Source: Dasyornis broadbenti
Lineage: Eukaryota; Chordata; Aves; Passeriformes; Dasyornithidae
DNA: 64,000 nt
Direction of reading: 5' to 3'
NCBI GenBank assembly: GCA_013397935.1
Contig: VZRN01006763.1
Location: 964,525-1,028,524 of the forward strand
Under the pieces are notes generated by a model that was not told where the DNA came from, did not search any database, and saw only the letters and a list, made by a program, of their open reading frames with translations. The position numbers were made by a program, and so were the translations under genes. Positions 1-11,018 of the stretch are shown here, in pieces (position 1 is the first letter of the stretch; each line of letters starts with the position of its first letter).

Positions 1-3000
1 CAAATATAGGTACCAAGAAAAGGGAGCTAAAAGGAAGGTTTGGGGTGATGTACAGCAAAGCGCAGATGATAAAACTTCTGGGTACTCGAGTAACACCAGC
101 TGTGACTCCCTTCCACCCACTTCTCAGCAGGATAAGGTTAGTCAGTCTGCATGAGCCTGTGTTAATGAGTCCTAATTCCCACTCCCTGCAGCTCATTTAG
201 GAATTTGCACAGCTTGCAGGATATGAAATATCATATGCCTTGTGTAGAAGAGGAGGATAGTTAATTTCACAAATCAGGGGTAAGTTTTGAAACTTGTCAA
301 ATGTCTACCATTCCTGGAATAGATATATTTTGAAAACCTAACAGCTAACTTAAACAACAAAAAACAAAAAAACAAAAAAACCCAAAAAACCAAAACAACA
401 ACAAGAACAGCAAAAGAAACCACAAGACATTTAAAACAGAGCAATTTGTTCTGTGAGGGACAGCAGTCAGAGCACTGAAAGCTTTAATTCAGTCCCCAGG
501 CGTGGCTGGGGAGTTCAACAATTTTGAGATGTTACTATGTAAAATGAACAGAAGAAAGCAAGTGAAGTTTGTTTTCACTCTAACTTATGACCAACACCTA
601 GCCCTGGAGGCCTTCATTCAGCCTAAATTCCTCATAAGTCTTGGTACCTCTTTGCTGGCTCTGGGCTTTCAGAGGCAGGCAGCCAATGGGAAATACCAGG
701 CTCAGAGATTTAAGTGGAATTTAGGCTGGGGGAAAGTTGGCTGAAGTATGATTTTCATAGTTTTGTTTTGCCTTGATATTAAGATAACTTTACCAGTATA
801 TCAGCCTGGACTGTAGAATAGTTTTTCTCAAGCTTTCTCTATGGCAAACCTAAAAATATTTTCAATCCCTTTAATTTATTAAACAAGTCAGGCAACACCA
901 GTAATAACAATGACAAAGCCATGTGATATATTCGAGTATGTTTTGAAAAGATACCTTCAAGTTACAGGAAAAAGGGACTAAATAGATTTTTATATAGCTT
1001 CTAATAACATTCCAGTGTGTAAGAGATGTTGCAAGGTGATTTTTATGAATTTACAACCACACTGCTGGAAAACCCTGGTCAACAATGAATAATTAATAGC
1101 CTTTTGAAAAGTACACAACTACAAGATGTCTTGGCTCTGGGCGTGTATTGAGTGCTCGGTTTCAGCTTGTCTAGTGTATTGTAGTTTTGAACATTTAAAA
1201 AAATTTCTCTCTCCAATACCACCCCAATTCCATTACCACTGCAGTTTAATGGCAAGTGCAACTGGAAGAATATGCAGCTATATCTCAACTGAAAATTTAG
1301 TGAAGTTGAACAACAAAAAACTTTGAGAATGCTTTCTGCAGTCGCTAAATTGTTCAGAACATGGGAAAAAAAAATCATCCAACTTTGTTTCTGTTAAATT
1401 ATTATTCTTTAGTGATTCCATATAAGGTAATAACAATTAGAAATATCTCAAAAATGTTCAGACTCCAAATAGTCTTTTATTTTTCAGACAATTGAAAATT
1501 TTGGGGTTGATCTAAACCACTTTTTTTTTGTGATGGATCAGTAACAAAAAAAATCATTATTCATCCTGCTGTGTTCTCAGGAGAATGAGATAGCAGAGCC
1601 AGTTCACCACAAATTCTATTGAGTACAAAAGATACTGTTTAAAAATGATAAAATGTGATTAATCTAGCAATACAGCTAAAATGTTAGGATCCAGATGAAA
1701 CTAGCACTTGATCTTGGAGCAGTCTGGGAGCACTGAACAATGCCTGAGGACTGAAATTCCAAAAATCACTTTAAAAGCTTTCAGGCTGTGCTCTCAGTTA
1801 CAAAAGCGTGTTTGAGAGGAGAATGATGCAGAGGGAAAAACAATAAAGGTCACATTTCTCTGAAGCCTTAGATAGTGTGTTTAACAATAGCTGAGCCTCC
1901 AGGGATGTCAGTCTTTCATTTCAGGATATCAAATCGGTAGAGTAAAAAAAAAAAAATGTAGAAAATGGTTTACCCAGACTGGAATTATTTCAGAAGCTAA
2001 AAGGGGTAATTTCATGTTAGTAATTTTCTGTCTACTGTAATTACCCATATTTAAACAGTTGATAAAGTGTTTATAAACAGCTATGTGGGTGCTCAGAGTA
2101 ACTCTCTTTTCTGAGGTATCATAGAAGGGTGCATGTCCCCAGCATATCTGGAGAAAGCTTGTTTGGCTGGTGTGTCACCACAAGCCACAAAGAGACAAAA
2201 CAGATGCTGAAGCCCCAGAATGGGCTGTTGACTCTCCCAGGAGAGATTTGATCGTGGTTTGGTAGGAGCATGCTGTAATGTCAATGGAACAACAGATAAA
2301 CCCTTTTAAAATTTTTATTTTTGCATAAAAGCTATAACCCCAAGTACTGATGAACAAATCACATAAGGGAGACCACATGTGAGCCCTTTAATCAAAGTTA
2401 CTGAGAGTGACTGGAGGAGTTCAGCATTGTGAGAAAATTGAAAATCTGTGTGCCTCTGCCGTGTGAATTTCAGTATAGATCAGGTATGACTCAGGTCTTT
2501 AAACCAGACAATTTTTAATACATAATACGACCATCTTCCTGCATTTTGCTTAGTTTATAAAAACTTTTCTGGCCATTCACTTTTCCAAAGTGGATTTCAC
2601 AGTCTTTAGAGTACGCAGTATAATCAGAGGCAGATGAACAGGAAGGTGGGGAGCAAAATTGTGCCAAGGCAACACATTTTGGACAGTATTTACTATCCAT
2701 GAATGAATTCTGTCTTCTCAATAGTCATTACTGCTGGTATTTCTTTGCAAATGACACAAAGTCAGTCTCAAAGGGATGCTTAAGTACTACTACATTGTGG
2801 ATTGAAGGATTACACCTCCAATAAGACTCCAGAAGAGTTGATATCTAATGCATTCTATGGATAGAGGAGAATGATACAGAGAGAAGGACGATAAAAGGGC
2901 TGTTTGGACACCAGTGAGCCACTCAGAGCACTTCAAAAAGAAGCCCAAGGCTCTAAGACAAGCATTAGTCAAGTGTTCAGTAATAGCAAATAAGCCTTAA

Positions 3001-3637
3001 TACTTGGTGTAACACAAAAGAGATGAAAAATCCCTGAGTTAAAAAGAAGAATTATCTTTATTTTTTTTAGGTATGAGAACATTTTGTAGCTACGGAGACC
3101 GGTCTCCCTGTGTTGCAAGACAACACCACATGCATCTCAGCTTATTCACATACAGAATTTGTCGAATATTTGCCATATTTGCCTCAATTTGCCATTGAGG
3201 GCTATGAATTCCTCCCTGTTTTCTGGAGAGTTTGTCAATAAGATCGGTTACTGGAATATAGTCACCTTTCAGTGTGACTTCCAACACTCATTTTGAATGT
3301 GAAATAGCAAACTTGCTGATGAGTAATTCTTCCTTCCAAAGAGGCTTAATTATTTATCCTCCTCATTTTCTCTGATGGATGCATATTCCTTTTATTGGCT
3401 ACTGTGACAATGAAGAAATTCATGATGGGATGTGAACAAAATCTTTCTGTTCCCTCAGGTATAGAACTTTTCTCTGAAGCAGCTGAAGCAGCCGCAGAAG
3501 TCTGCTGAACTATTTAAGCCAGTTGTAGAAGTATTGTATTAAGTACAATTTCATTGAATTCTGGGGAATGTCTGCTAAATTGATGCAGAATTCTCTGTCC
3601 TTCTCCTAGAACATTTTGAAATCATCCATGTTGATCA
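1..3637. other. Non-coding AT-rich DNA, no gene seen
   Basis: No coding region, RNA gene or recognisable transposon was found here. Open frames are at most about 100 codons, sit on both strands and overlap each other, as expected by chance in AT-rich DNA. The only distinct structure is an A/C low-complexity stretch near 352-415, listed separately. Confidence 0.7.
352..415. repeat. A-rich (CAAA-type) low-complexity tract
   Basis: The stretch is almost entirely A with single C interruptions (AAACAAAAAACAA-like) and ends in CAACAACAAGAACAGC. It is a simple-sequence tract. It could be the degraded tail of a retroposon, but no body is recognisable on either side. Confidence 0.6.
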
Positions 3638-3862
3638 CCTCATTATTTTGTGAGGCTCAAAGAGGCCAAGTGCCTTGTCCTGGTCTTGGGTCACAACAAC
3701 CGAAGTAGCGCTACAGGCTGGGGACAGGGGCTGGAAGCTGCCTGATGGAAAAGGCCCTGGGTTGACAGCAATGGAACATGAGCCAGGGTGTGCCCAGATG
3801 TCCAAGAAGGCCAATGGCACCTGGCCTGGATCAGCCATAGTGTGGCCAGCAGGACCAGGATA
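3638..3862 (+). mobile_element. CR1 LINE fragment, ORF2 reverse-transcriptase region, sense on +
   Basis: The + strand reads like the avian CR1 ORF2 segment near the C-terminal part of the reverse transcriptase: a lead-in of the AGGCCAAGTGC type, then CTTGGGTCACAACAACC, AGCGCTACAGGCT, GAACATGAGCCAG, TGTGCCCAGATG, AAGAAGGCCAATG and GTGTGGCCAGCAGGACCAG. One frame reads through most of it in short patches (for example KKANGTWPGSAIVWPAG, where the family has a KKAN-SIL-CI...SVASR pattern). Several small indels break the frame, so it is dead. The match stops sharply near 3862 and no CR1 3' tail follows, so the copy is truncated at both ends. The call rests on remembered family wording, not on an alignment. 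Confidence 0.75.
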
Positions 3863-4279
3863 AGCTGTTGCTCCTGCATCCTTTGGTGAAAAATAGTGCT
3901 GAGCAGGGCTGAGCTGTTTCTTCCTGTTCAGGATGACCTCCATTTTCAAAGGCTGATGTCCCGACTCCAGATCCAGTTTTTCTTTGAGCAAATCATTTTG
4001 GTGTGTGTGATGTGCTGTAAGCATTGTAGAAACTTGAGACAATCTATTGTATGGTAATGCAATACAGAGAGTTTCCTCTCTCCCAGACTATAAGGAGTGC
4101 CAAGTCTTCTATCTTTCTTGATAAAATACATCGATGTCTTCCTATGGTCGAGTCGGTGGAAAATGAATCCTGGCCACTTTCAAATATTCAGTGAAGCAAA
4201 CAAAAAACAAATAACAGCTTCTTAAAGGAAAGTAACAACTTTCAGTTTTTGTCATTCTGGTACTGCATACCAGGTCATT

Positions 4280-4790
4280 TAAGATTTTTTTCCCTCTGGG
4301 ACTTTATCCCATGGTACTCTACTTATCAAATCCCTGAAGAGGTCAAAGTCTACTGTCCTGAAGTCCAGGGCAGGCAGCTTGCTCTGAGCCCCTAAGGATC
4401 TCGAACATCACCATTTCATAGCCACTGTAGCCCAGACTGCCCTTTAGCTTCACATTCCCCACCCTTGTAGGTGCGAATAAGGTCCAGCATAGAAGGAGGG
4501 AACAAGGTCTATCCGAGCTCCTCTCCTTGTCCACTCCACTATCACTTGGAGACGGAAGCTATCATCAATGCATTCCAGGAACCTCCTGGATTGCCTGTGC
4601 CCTGCTGTGCTGTTCCTCCAGCAGATGCTGAGGTAAGGGAAGTCCCCCATGAGGAGGCAGGGTTTGTGAATAAGAGGCTGCTCCTATCTGTCCACAGAGG
4701 GCCTCATCCACCCAGTCTTCCTGGCTGGGTGGCTTCTAGCAGGTCCCCACTGTAATGTCACCTGTCCCTGCCCTCCTTTCAGTCCTGACT
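4280..4790 (-). mobile_element. CR1 LINE fragment, ORF2 endonuclease region, antisense on +
   Basis: On the minus strand, translation gives the C-terminal half of the CR1 apurinic-type endonuclease. At about 4650-4460 it reads GDFPYLSICWRNSTAGH then QSRRFLECIDDSF, matching the family's GDFN(H)PDICW...QSRRFLECIDDNF pattern. It continues through WTRRGARIDLV. It then shifts frame near 4460 to VGNVKLKGSLGYSGYEMVMFE, the equivalent of the family's GSLGCSDHEMVEF. The catalytic Asp-Asn pair of the GDFN motif is changed to Asp-Phe-Pro, and the SDH motif reads SGY. Both changes, plus at least one frameshift, mean the enzyme is inactive. There is no 3' CR1 tail, so this is an internal fragment. Edges are approximate. 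Confidence 0.8.
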
Positions 4791-6886
4791 CATAAGCTTT
4801 TGGTTGTTCTGACCTGGAAGATCCTGCTAAACGTGATGTCTTGAACCATTTAAATGTATTGGCATCACAGATTTAAGCCCTTCCAGCCTTACTACTGTCC
4901 TGTCTATTTCTGAGGAGAGTGTGTCATGTTTCATGTCTAGGAAACGTTCCGCTGAGATTTTAAACCCTAACCCAACCATCTCAGCACGTTAGGATGAGGC
5001 AAGAGCTTTCTCAACTTTATTTTTTGTGGTCGAAACAGGCTAATCGATGAGGTTTTGTGGTCAGGTACAGCTGGAAGGAAAAGAGTTTCTTTTCACATAA
5101 TACTGCTTGTGTTCAGTATAACCCAAAACACTCAGCAGGGTGTCACACTTTCGTGCAGTGCAATGCCATATGTTAATGTGAACATGGCAGCTCAGTAAAG
5201 GCTGATCGTTATGGTTAGTTTAAACGCAGAAATGCCTGGATTATGCTCTGTCCTGAGTGCATTAATTTCTAAAGCACATTCAGAGCTCTAAAGCAGCTGA
5301 ATCTCCCAGTCTGCAAGTAGTCCTTTTGCGTATTTGAGTTCTGGAGCCACAAATTTCACTTACCAAGGGATGACACAGGGTAGAATGACAGATGTTGGCT
5401 CATACCTAAAGAGGTGTCCAAGCAAAGGAATACATAGGAAAATTAATCCACTTCACCCTGTCACTTTATGTGCTAAGAGACTGTTGCCAACTTAGAAATT
5501 AAAGTAATCCTTAAATGATCAGTTTTCTCTGCTTAACCCTTCATACACATTTTTTAAATGATGCGCCACTTCACAGCAAGTTGCAAAGGGAATTTTCCTG
5601 AGGGGCAGTATCTACATCAGGAATTTAAACAAATTAATTATATTCTTGCATATTTCAACTACCCTTTGACTCGGAACTTGACACTCATAAAAGAAGTTAC
5701 TTCAGAGTGGTTTATATTATTCCACTATGAAATCTTGTTTGTCAAATGGAAAAAATTTGGTTGAGAAGTTGTTTTTTGATAATATCTTCTTTAGAGGCAT
5801 ATCTGTTTTGTTCCAAAATTTTTAAATTCAATATTTTTATTTTCTGTTTCAGATTTCTTTTCCTCTCAAATGTGTGATTTACTATGGAATAATAGAAACA
5901 TAATTGCAAAAGATGAGGAAAAAAAATAATATTTTAGATACTACAAAAAAATTTTTAAAAATGCAATCAGTGATACAGACTGAAGGCAGAGCTGGAAGCA
6001 GAGCTTAATCTGCTATGATTACTCTCTTTTCACAACTTTTGTTTTCTTTTCGTGTGCTGAAAAAGTCTATCTTCCCACCTTTGCTTATTTGAGGAAGAAC
6101 TCATATGAACAAACACACATTGCAACAACTGGAATTTTCAAATGGTTTGTATTGCAAGAAATGCTATTCTTGATGTACTAAAAATGCCATCTGGGTCCTA
6201 CTGTGCTGCTTTAATTTCTTCATGTTTCACAACTCAGTCAGTTTCTAATATGCTGACAATTTTCCTGGTAAGGCCAATACATAATGCTGTTGATTAAAAG
6301 TGTGTCTTTGCCATCAGATCAAATTCTAATGCTGTGTTTAAGGCATCCAACATGTTTTTATAGGTGGCAATGAGATACACATTTTCCTACATTCTCCACA
6401 GGAATCTTCGGACAAAGGCTATTGAAGCGTCCTCCGGATCTACAGAAGCCTTGTTTTCCCTCGGAGTTAATGGATGTCTGCAGCGTGCTTGAAGTATTCT
6501 GCACCTAAACCCACAACACAATGCCAGGCTTTTGCCTTTTACTCCCCTTTTATGAGCTGGCAGTAACACTGGATTTCCCATGGAGATGAAAGCTGATATA
6601 AGTGTCCACTCTTGTGTGGACAACTCTCCCCATGGTCATCCCTCAACAAAACACCTCCAGGAGGAAGATACAGTCTAAATGGCATTCTTTATTCTCTTCA
6701 GACATCACTAAGGATGAAGCTAGATAAAGAACAGTAAAAAAAATTCTGGGTTTAAAAGAAATTTTTTCAACTGAGGCAACTTTCCAGGAATCAGTTCCCT
6801 AAAACTAGAAGGACTGGGTCGTATTCCCCAATCTTAGTTTCTTCAGGAAGTTTATTTATACATTTCTGAAGATGCATAATTGCATT
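4791..6886. other. Non-coding DNA, nothing recognised
   Basis: The sequence is AT-rich and unique-looking, with only short overlapping open frames (under 80 codons). No transposon wording, tRNA shape or CpG cluster was seen. Confidence 0.65.
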
Positions 6887-6949
6887 TAATATTATAATGT
6901 TCTAATATTATAATGTTCTAATATTACAATGTTCTAATATTAGAACATT
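6887..6949. repeat. 16-bp tandem repeat ending in a perfect palindrome
   Basis: Three copies of a 16-bp unit (TAATATTATAATGTTC; the third has one T-to-C change) run from 6887 to 6934, followed by a partial fourth copy. The last junction makes a perfect 22-bp palindrome at 6928-6949 (arms AATGTTCTAAT and ATTAGAACATT). The array probably arose by slippage. The palindrome could extrude as a cruciform. Confidence 0.9.
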
Positions 6950-6950
6950 A

Positions 6951-9900
6951 CATTAATTAAAGTTGTTCTGTATTCCAGCTAAATAAGCAAAACATCTAAC
7001 CACAAATTCTACAGCAACACTTAACCTCTAAAAGCAGCAAATATCATCCGATCATTTTGGGTTAACAAGATCACTAGAAGTCTAAGCATGGACCCCTTTC
7101 CTGTTCCCAGATTTTGGTAGTTCTTGCTTCTTTCTAAACTGTGTAGCGGCAGAGAGAGAGTTTGATGGGGAAGTGTCAGATCTCCCTCAAAGTCCCTGGA
7201 GGGACAGGTGCCTGCAGCAGGCACTCTGAAAACAGCTCAGTTCTCCTTTCTTCTACTTGCCTTGTGCTACATCTGTGAGACTGACAGACCAGCTCATGAG
7301 GACTGTGGCGGGACAGCTGGAAAACATTGCCCTGAGCTGCTAATCACAACTCCTCAGGCGAAGATAGTTTGCTGACCTAGTTTATGTTTGTACTGAAGCA
7401 GACCAAACACGTTCCTACAAACATCTGTCACGTCTCAGCTCTTGAGGCTGTCACCTCCACCTGCAGGACAGGAGCAGAGACTGAGAGCTCTCCAGTGTTG
7501 GCACTGAATTGAGGCAAGAGCACCTTTACAGACCAGGGCCTGGAGGAATATCTGGCTGACTATTTGAATTACACAAAGTGGTGACAAGATAGGGTTCTTG
7601 GGTCAGCAGCGAAGTCTTTCTGCCTTAACATCAGTAGTGCTCAGGGCCTGGAGTTTGCAGTTTTGTAGCCTTTCACCTAAGGTGTCATAACAGTGATTTT
7701 CCAAAGTCTCTGCGGCACTTTCCCCTTGTTTCTCCCATGCTCAAATTCAAGTGCTATTGACCTCACAACCTTGTGCTTCCCAAACCCTGATGTTGGCGTT
7801 CTCAGGGGTTCTCATGGGAAGCGACTCCTGCTAGCCTAAGAAACACCCAGCTTCACTTCTTGCTTTGCAGATTTCAGTTTATACAAACGAGAAACAACAA
7901 AAGCAGCACAGTAGGTAACAGACAGTTATATATTCGACAAGTGTGGCTACATGTACAGGGGTTAGCAGCCAATGGATGTGCAATATCTGCACCCAGTTAG
8001 CATGCTACAGCCAGGGCTAATAGTTTCACAGGCAGAAACAAGGAATAGGAAGCTTGAGCCATCCCTAATTAAGAGTATTATGATGCTGGGGTAAAAACAC
8101 GGTGAAACTTGTCATTATTATCCTCATCAATCATCTCTGCTGTTGCTTCTTGCTGCACTGAAGAGAGCCCCCTCCTCATTCTGGGCATCCATCACTGTTC
8201 CTCTTCCCTGCAGAAGGAAAGTTCCGCTGGAACTGGAAAGTTCCACTGGAAGGCCACTGGAGAGTTCCTCTCCTTTTCCCTTTCCTCCCCCTTTTCCCAT
8301 TGCCCTTCATGTTCCCTCCTCCCTGTCTCTTGTTCTCTCTCCTTCCTTTTCCCCAAAGATAATTTCCAGCACTGGAGTCGCTGCGTGTCACGTGCCAAAG
8401 ACCCTGCTCACACATTTTCCTGCCTGCGGACCCGTCTCACCTCCTTTGTGCAACAATTAATCCATGCAATTCATCACGGGCACCTGAACACGACACCAGC
8501 GTGTATCAGCCCAGAGTCCATAAGTTACAGGACACCAGGATCTAGAAGTGTTGGAACAAGAATTTGGAAGATTTTACTATGCCATAGACCATGCTGATTT
8601 CCAGTCTGTAAATCAAAGCCATCCTGTGAGCACCAAATTTTCTGAATGTATTAAGATATACAGGTAAAGTGAAGTATTTGATCATTTACAAATGCTGCGT
8701 TTTGAAAGGCTTTTATTAAAATACCTCTGCCATGTATTTTTTTTTTTACCATACTTTCAGCTATATCTCTTTTGTTAATTCAAAATATTCCCCAGATGCT
8801 TTTAAAAATAACTGAAATTATTAACCTCTAGCCTCTCAAGGGTACAAAATCTTTCATTATGCAACCCTTTGCACTTGGTGTTTGATGTGAACCCTGGTCA
8901 AAACCAACTATTTAAAAATGTATTTTACAGTTTTTGTAACTCAAGTCTCATTGGGCTCAGAAAACTTGCAACTGTTTTAAGATAGGTAGTATGAGAAGCA
9001 GCATCAAGAAGAAAGGACGCTTTCAAAACAATCATTTTTCTGATTTTTGTGCAGCTTTGGCTATATTTCACTCTTTAATGAAGTATTTATACAATCCTTT
9101 TCCAGCTGTACTGTGCACAGCAATGGTAGATTGCTACTTCGGTATTTACTTTGGACTTTTTGCTAGCTAGTCATTAAGTCAAGACATAGCATGACCAAAT
9201 TTCTAAATGTAGATCCTTTCGTTTCTCTCACATTCTTGTTGCAACTTCATTTCCCACACCAGTCTTTACCACAGATAACCAGAGAATCAAACTTGTTATT
9301 TGGGAAATCTGTGAAGCTAGACTTTATTTCCATCATACTTTCTTTTTCAGATGATGAATGAAGAGGCTAGAAATAGGGATAGGCAGGTTCTAATCCTTCT
9401 ACTTGAGAGTTTTATTATTTTTTCATTGAGCTAAAAATCTTATAGAAATATAAGAATTGAAGAACTGAAAATAGATCTTAAATTTGAAAATTAAAGTTTC
9501 TAATGGTTCTTTACCCTCTTTATTTATATATTTTCACTAGTTGTTTCCACCTCTAACTAGCAGAATCCTAGTGCAGAAAAGTAATTCCCATTTGATGACT
9601 CACAGACATTTTATATACCAGCAACTGCAAAATAATTTCTACCTCCATTCTGAACTCTTCTGTTGCTAGTTTGATGCTGAAAAACTGGAAGACACTTTGT
9701 TGAAGTTTTAGAAAAATATCTTAAATTCTTTTATTGAGATCACACTTCAATAATAGGCTGTTTTGGGTCTTTTGAAACATATTAACCTAAAAGCATATAA
9801 AATGGTCAACAGAAAGAAGGCCTTCATTTGCTCTTTTCATTTTGTGCCTTTTTTGGGTTTTTTTTCCTAGGAAAGCTTTGCAACATTTAACAGGCCCATT

Positions 9901-10904
9901 ATATTACAGCAGCAGACAGCATGACATATTTCCTTTATCTTAACAAATCCAGAGGTATAGTTGTTGCTGCCCCTGGCAGAAAATTGTCTGAGGTAATTGA
10001 TGCTTTGCAGAAAGTCTGGAAGAAATCCTCTTTGGCAGTTCCAAAGTGAGTCATGTACTCTGTACGAGATACCATTTCTCCATTTGCTTCATGTTGTACA
10101 TTATAGAAGAGCATTTCTGAGTGGTCATAAACGTATTGTGAATTAGTAAAGATGCCATTTACAACCATACATCAGAAATCTGCACTGGATCTTTTCGGTT
10201 TGACTTCTGTCTCCTCAGGCTCTGTTTCACACTGTTGCGTTTCGGCCAACCTCAGCAAGCTGCAGCGTCAGTGAAAGGTGAGCTGTGTCCCAGGTGTGCA
10301 CCCATGCTAAGTGCACCCATCTACAGCCACAGGAGGAGCTGGAGACCGTTTGGGACATGCTCCATATCCTAGTCGTAGTGAGAGCAGGGACACTCAGTTC
10401 ACTGGTGACACCTTCATGCAGAAGCCTAAATTTAGCCATCTCAAATTGAGATTACTTCTTATGGTGCTATGGGGCATAAATCACCTGGCAAGGGTGGACA
10501 ACGAAATCAATTAAATTGCTTTATTGTTTCATCAGACTTTCTTTCTCTCTCATGTCTTATTTTATTCGGAGATTGTAACATCTGTCAACAAGGAACTACT
10601 GTATTTTGTAAATAAACAGTACTGGCACAAAGTCCTTGGCTAGGGTTTCTAAGTGTGATAATGATGCAATTATATTCTGTATTTTCCTGGACTGTTACAA
10701 AGTGCAATAAAGTCATGCCCTTCAGTAAACTGAAAATGATTACTAGGAGAGAGGTTTAGGTGCCTGCATGAATCCAAACCCCTGTGTCGTTCTCATGCTT
10801 TTTTATGCGCTGTCATGAATTTTTCAGCAAATTATACACTAACAGAAATTATAGCAGACATTGCTAACTATAAGTAAATCATGGAAAATATTTACAGGAA
10901 ATAC
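6951..10904. other. Non-coding DNA with one polypyrimidine tract
   Basis: No gene is supported. The longest open frame in the window lies here (8109-8597 on +, 162 codons). It has no recognisable domain, it runs through the polypyrimidine tract, and its Ser/Phe/Pro-rich composition follows from that tract. A 77-codon minus-strand frame at 9935-10168 also shows no known motif. Confidence 0.6.
8275..8354 (+). repeat. Polypyrimidine (C/T) tract
   Basis: About 80 bases are almost all C and T on the + strand (TTCCTCTCCTTTTCCC and similar), with only a few A or G interruptions. It is low-complexity sequence. Long mirror-like pyrimidine tracts of this type can form triplex DNA. Confidence 0.7.
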
Positions 10905-11018
10905 TTCTAATCCCATTTTATGGGGGAATGAAGTGAAGCAAATAGAATTGAGGGTTTTAATGCAAACTCATCAATGGAGGCCACAGCAGAATTGAGAACT
11001 GAGTCAAAGCTTCTTTCC
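10905..11018 (-). repeat. Ancient MIR-like SINE relic
   Basis: The + strand reads TAATCCCATTTTATGGGGGAATGAAGTG, then about 40 bases later GGCCACAGCAGAATTGAGAACTGAGTC. This follows the antisense order of the MIR core (ATTATCCCCATTTTACAG-ATGGGGAAACTGAGG ... CACACAGC-GAACTGGGA). Divergence is heavy and no 5' tRNA-derived head is visible. Confidence 0.5.

Noticed and set aside
4343..4650. Minus-strand frames with endonuclease-like sequence as a host gene
   Set aside because: The residues match CR1 ORF2 in order and the frame is broken, so it is a dead transposon piece.
8109..8597. 162-codon plus-strand open frame, the longest in the window
   Set aside because: It runs through a polypyrimidine tract, is Ser/Phe/Pro-rich because of it, overlaps other frames on both strands and shows no recognisable domain.
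9935..10168. 77-codon minus-strand frame considered as an exon or processed pseudogene
   Set aside because: The composition looks protein-like, but I recognise no family and no splice sites or poly-A remnant support it.
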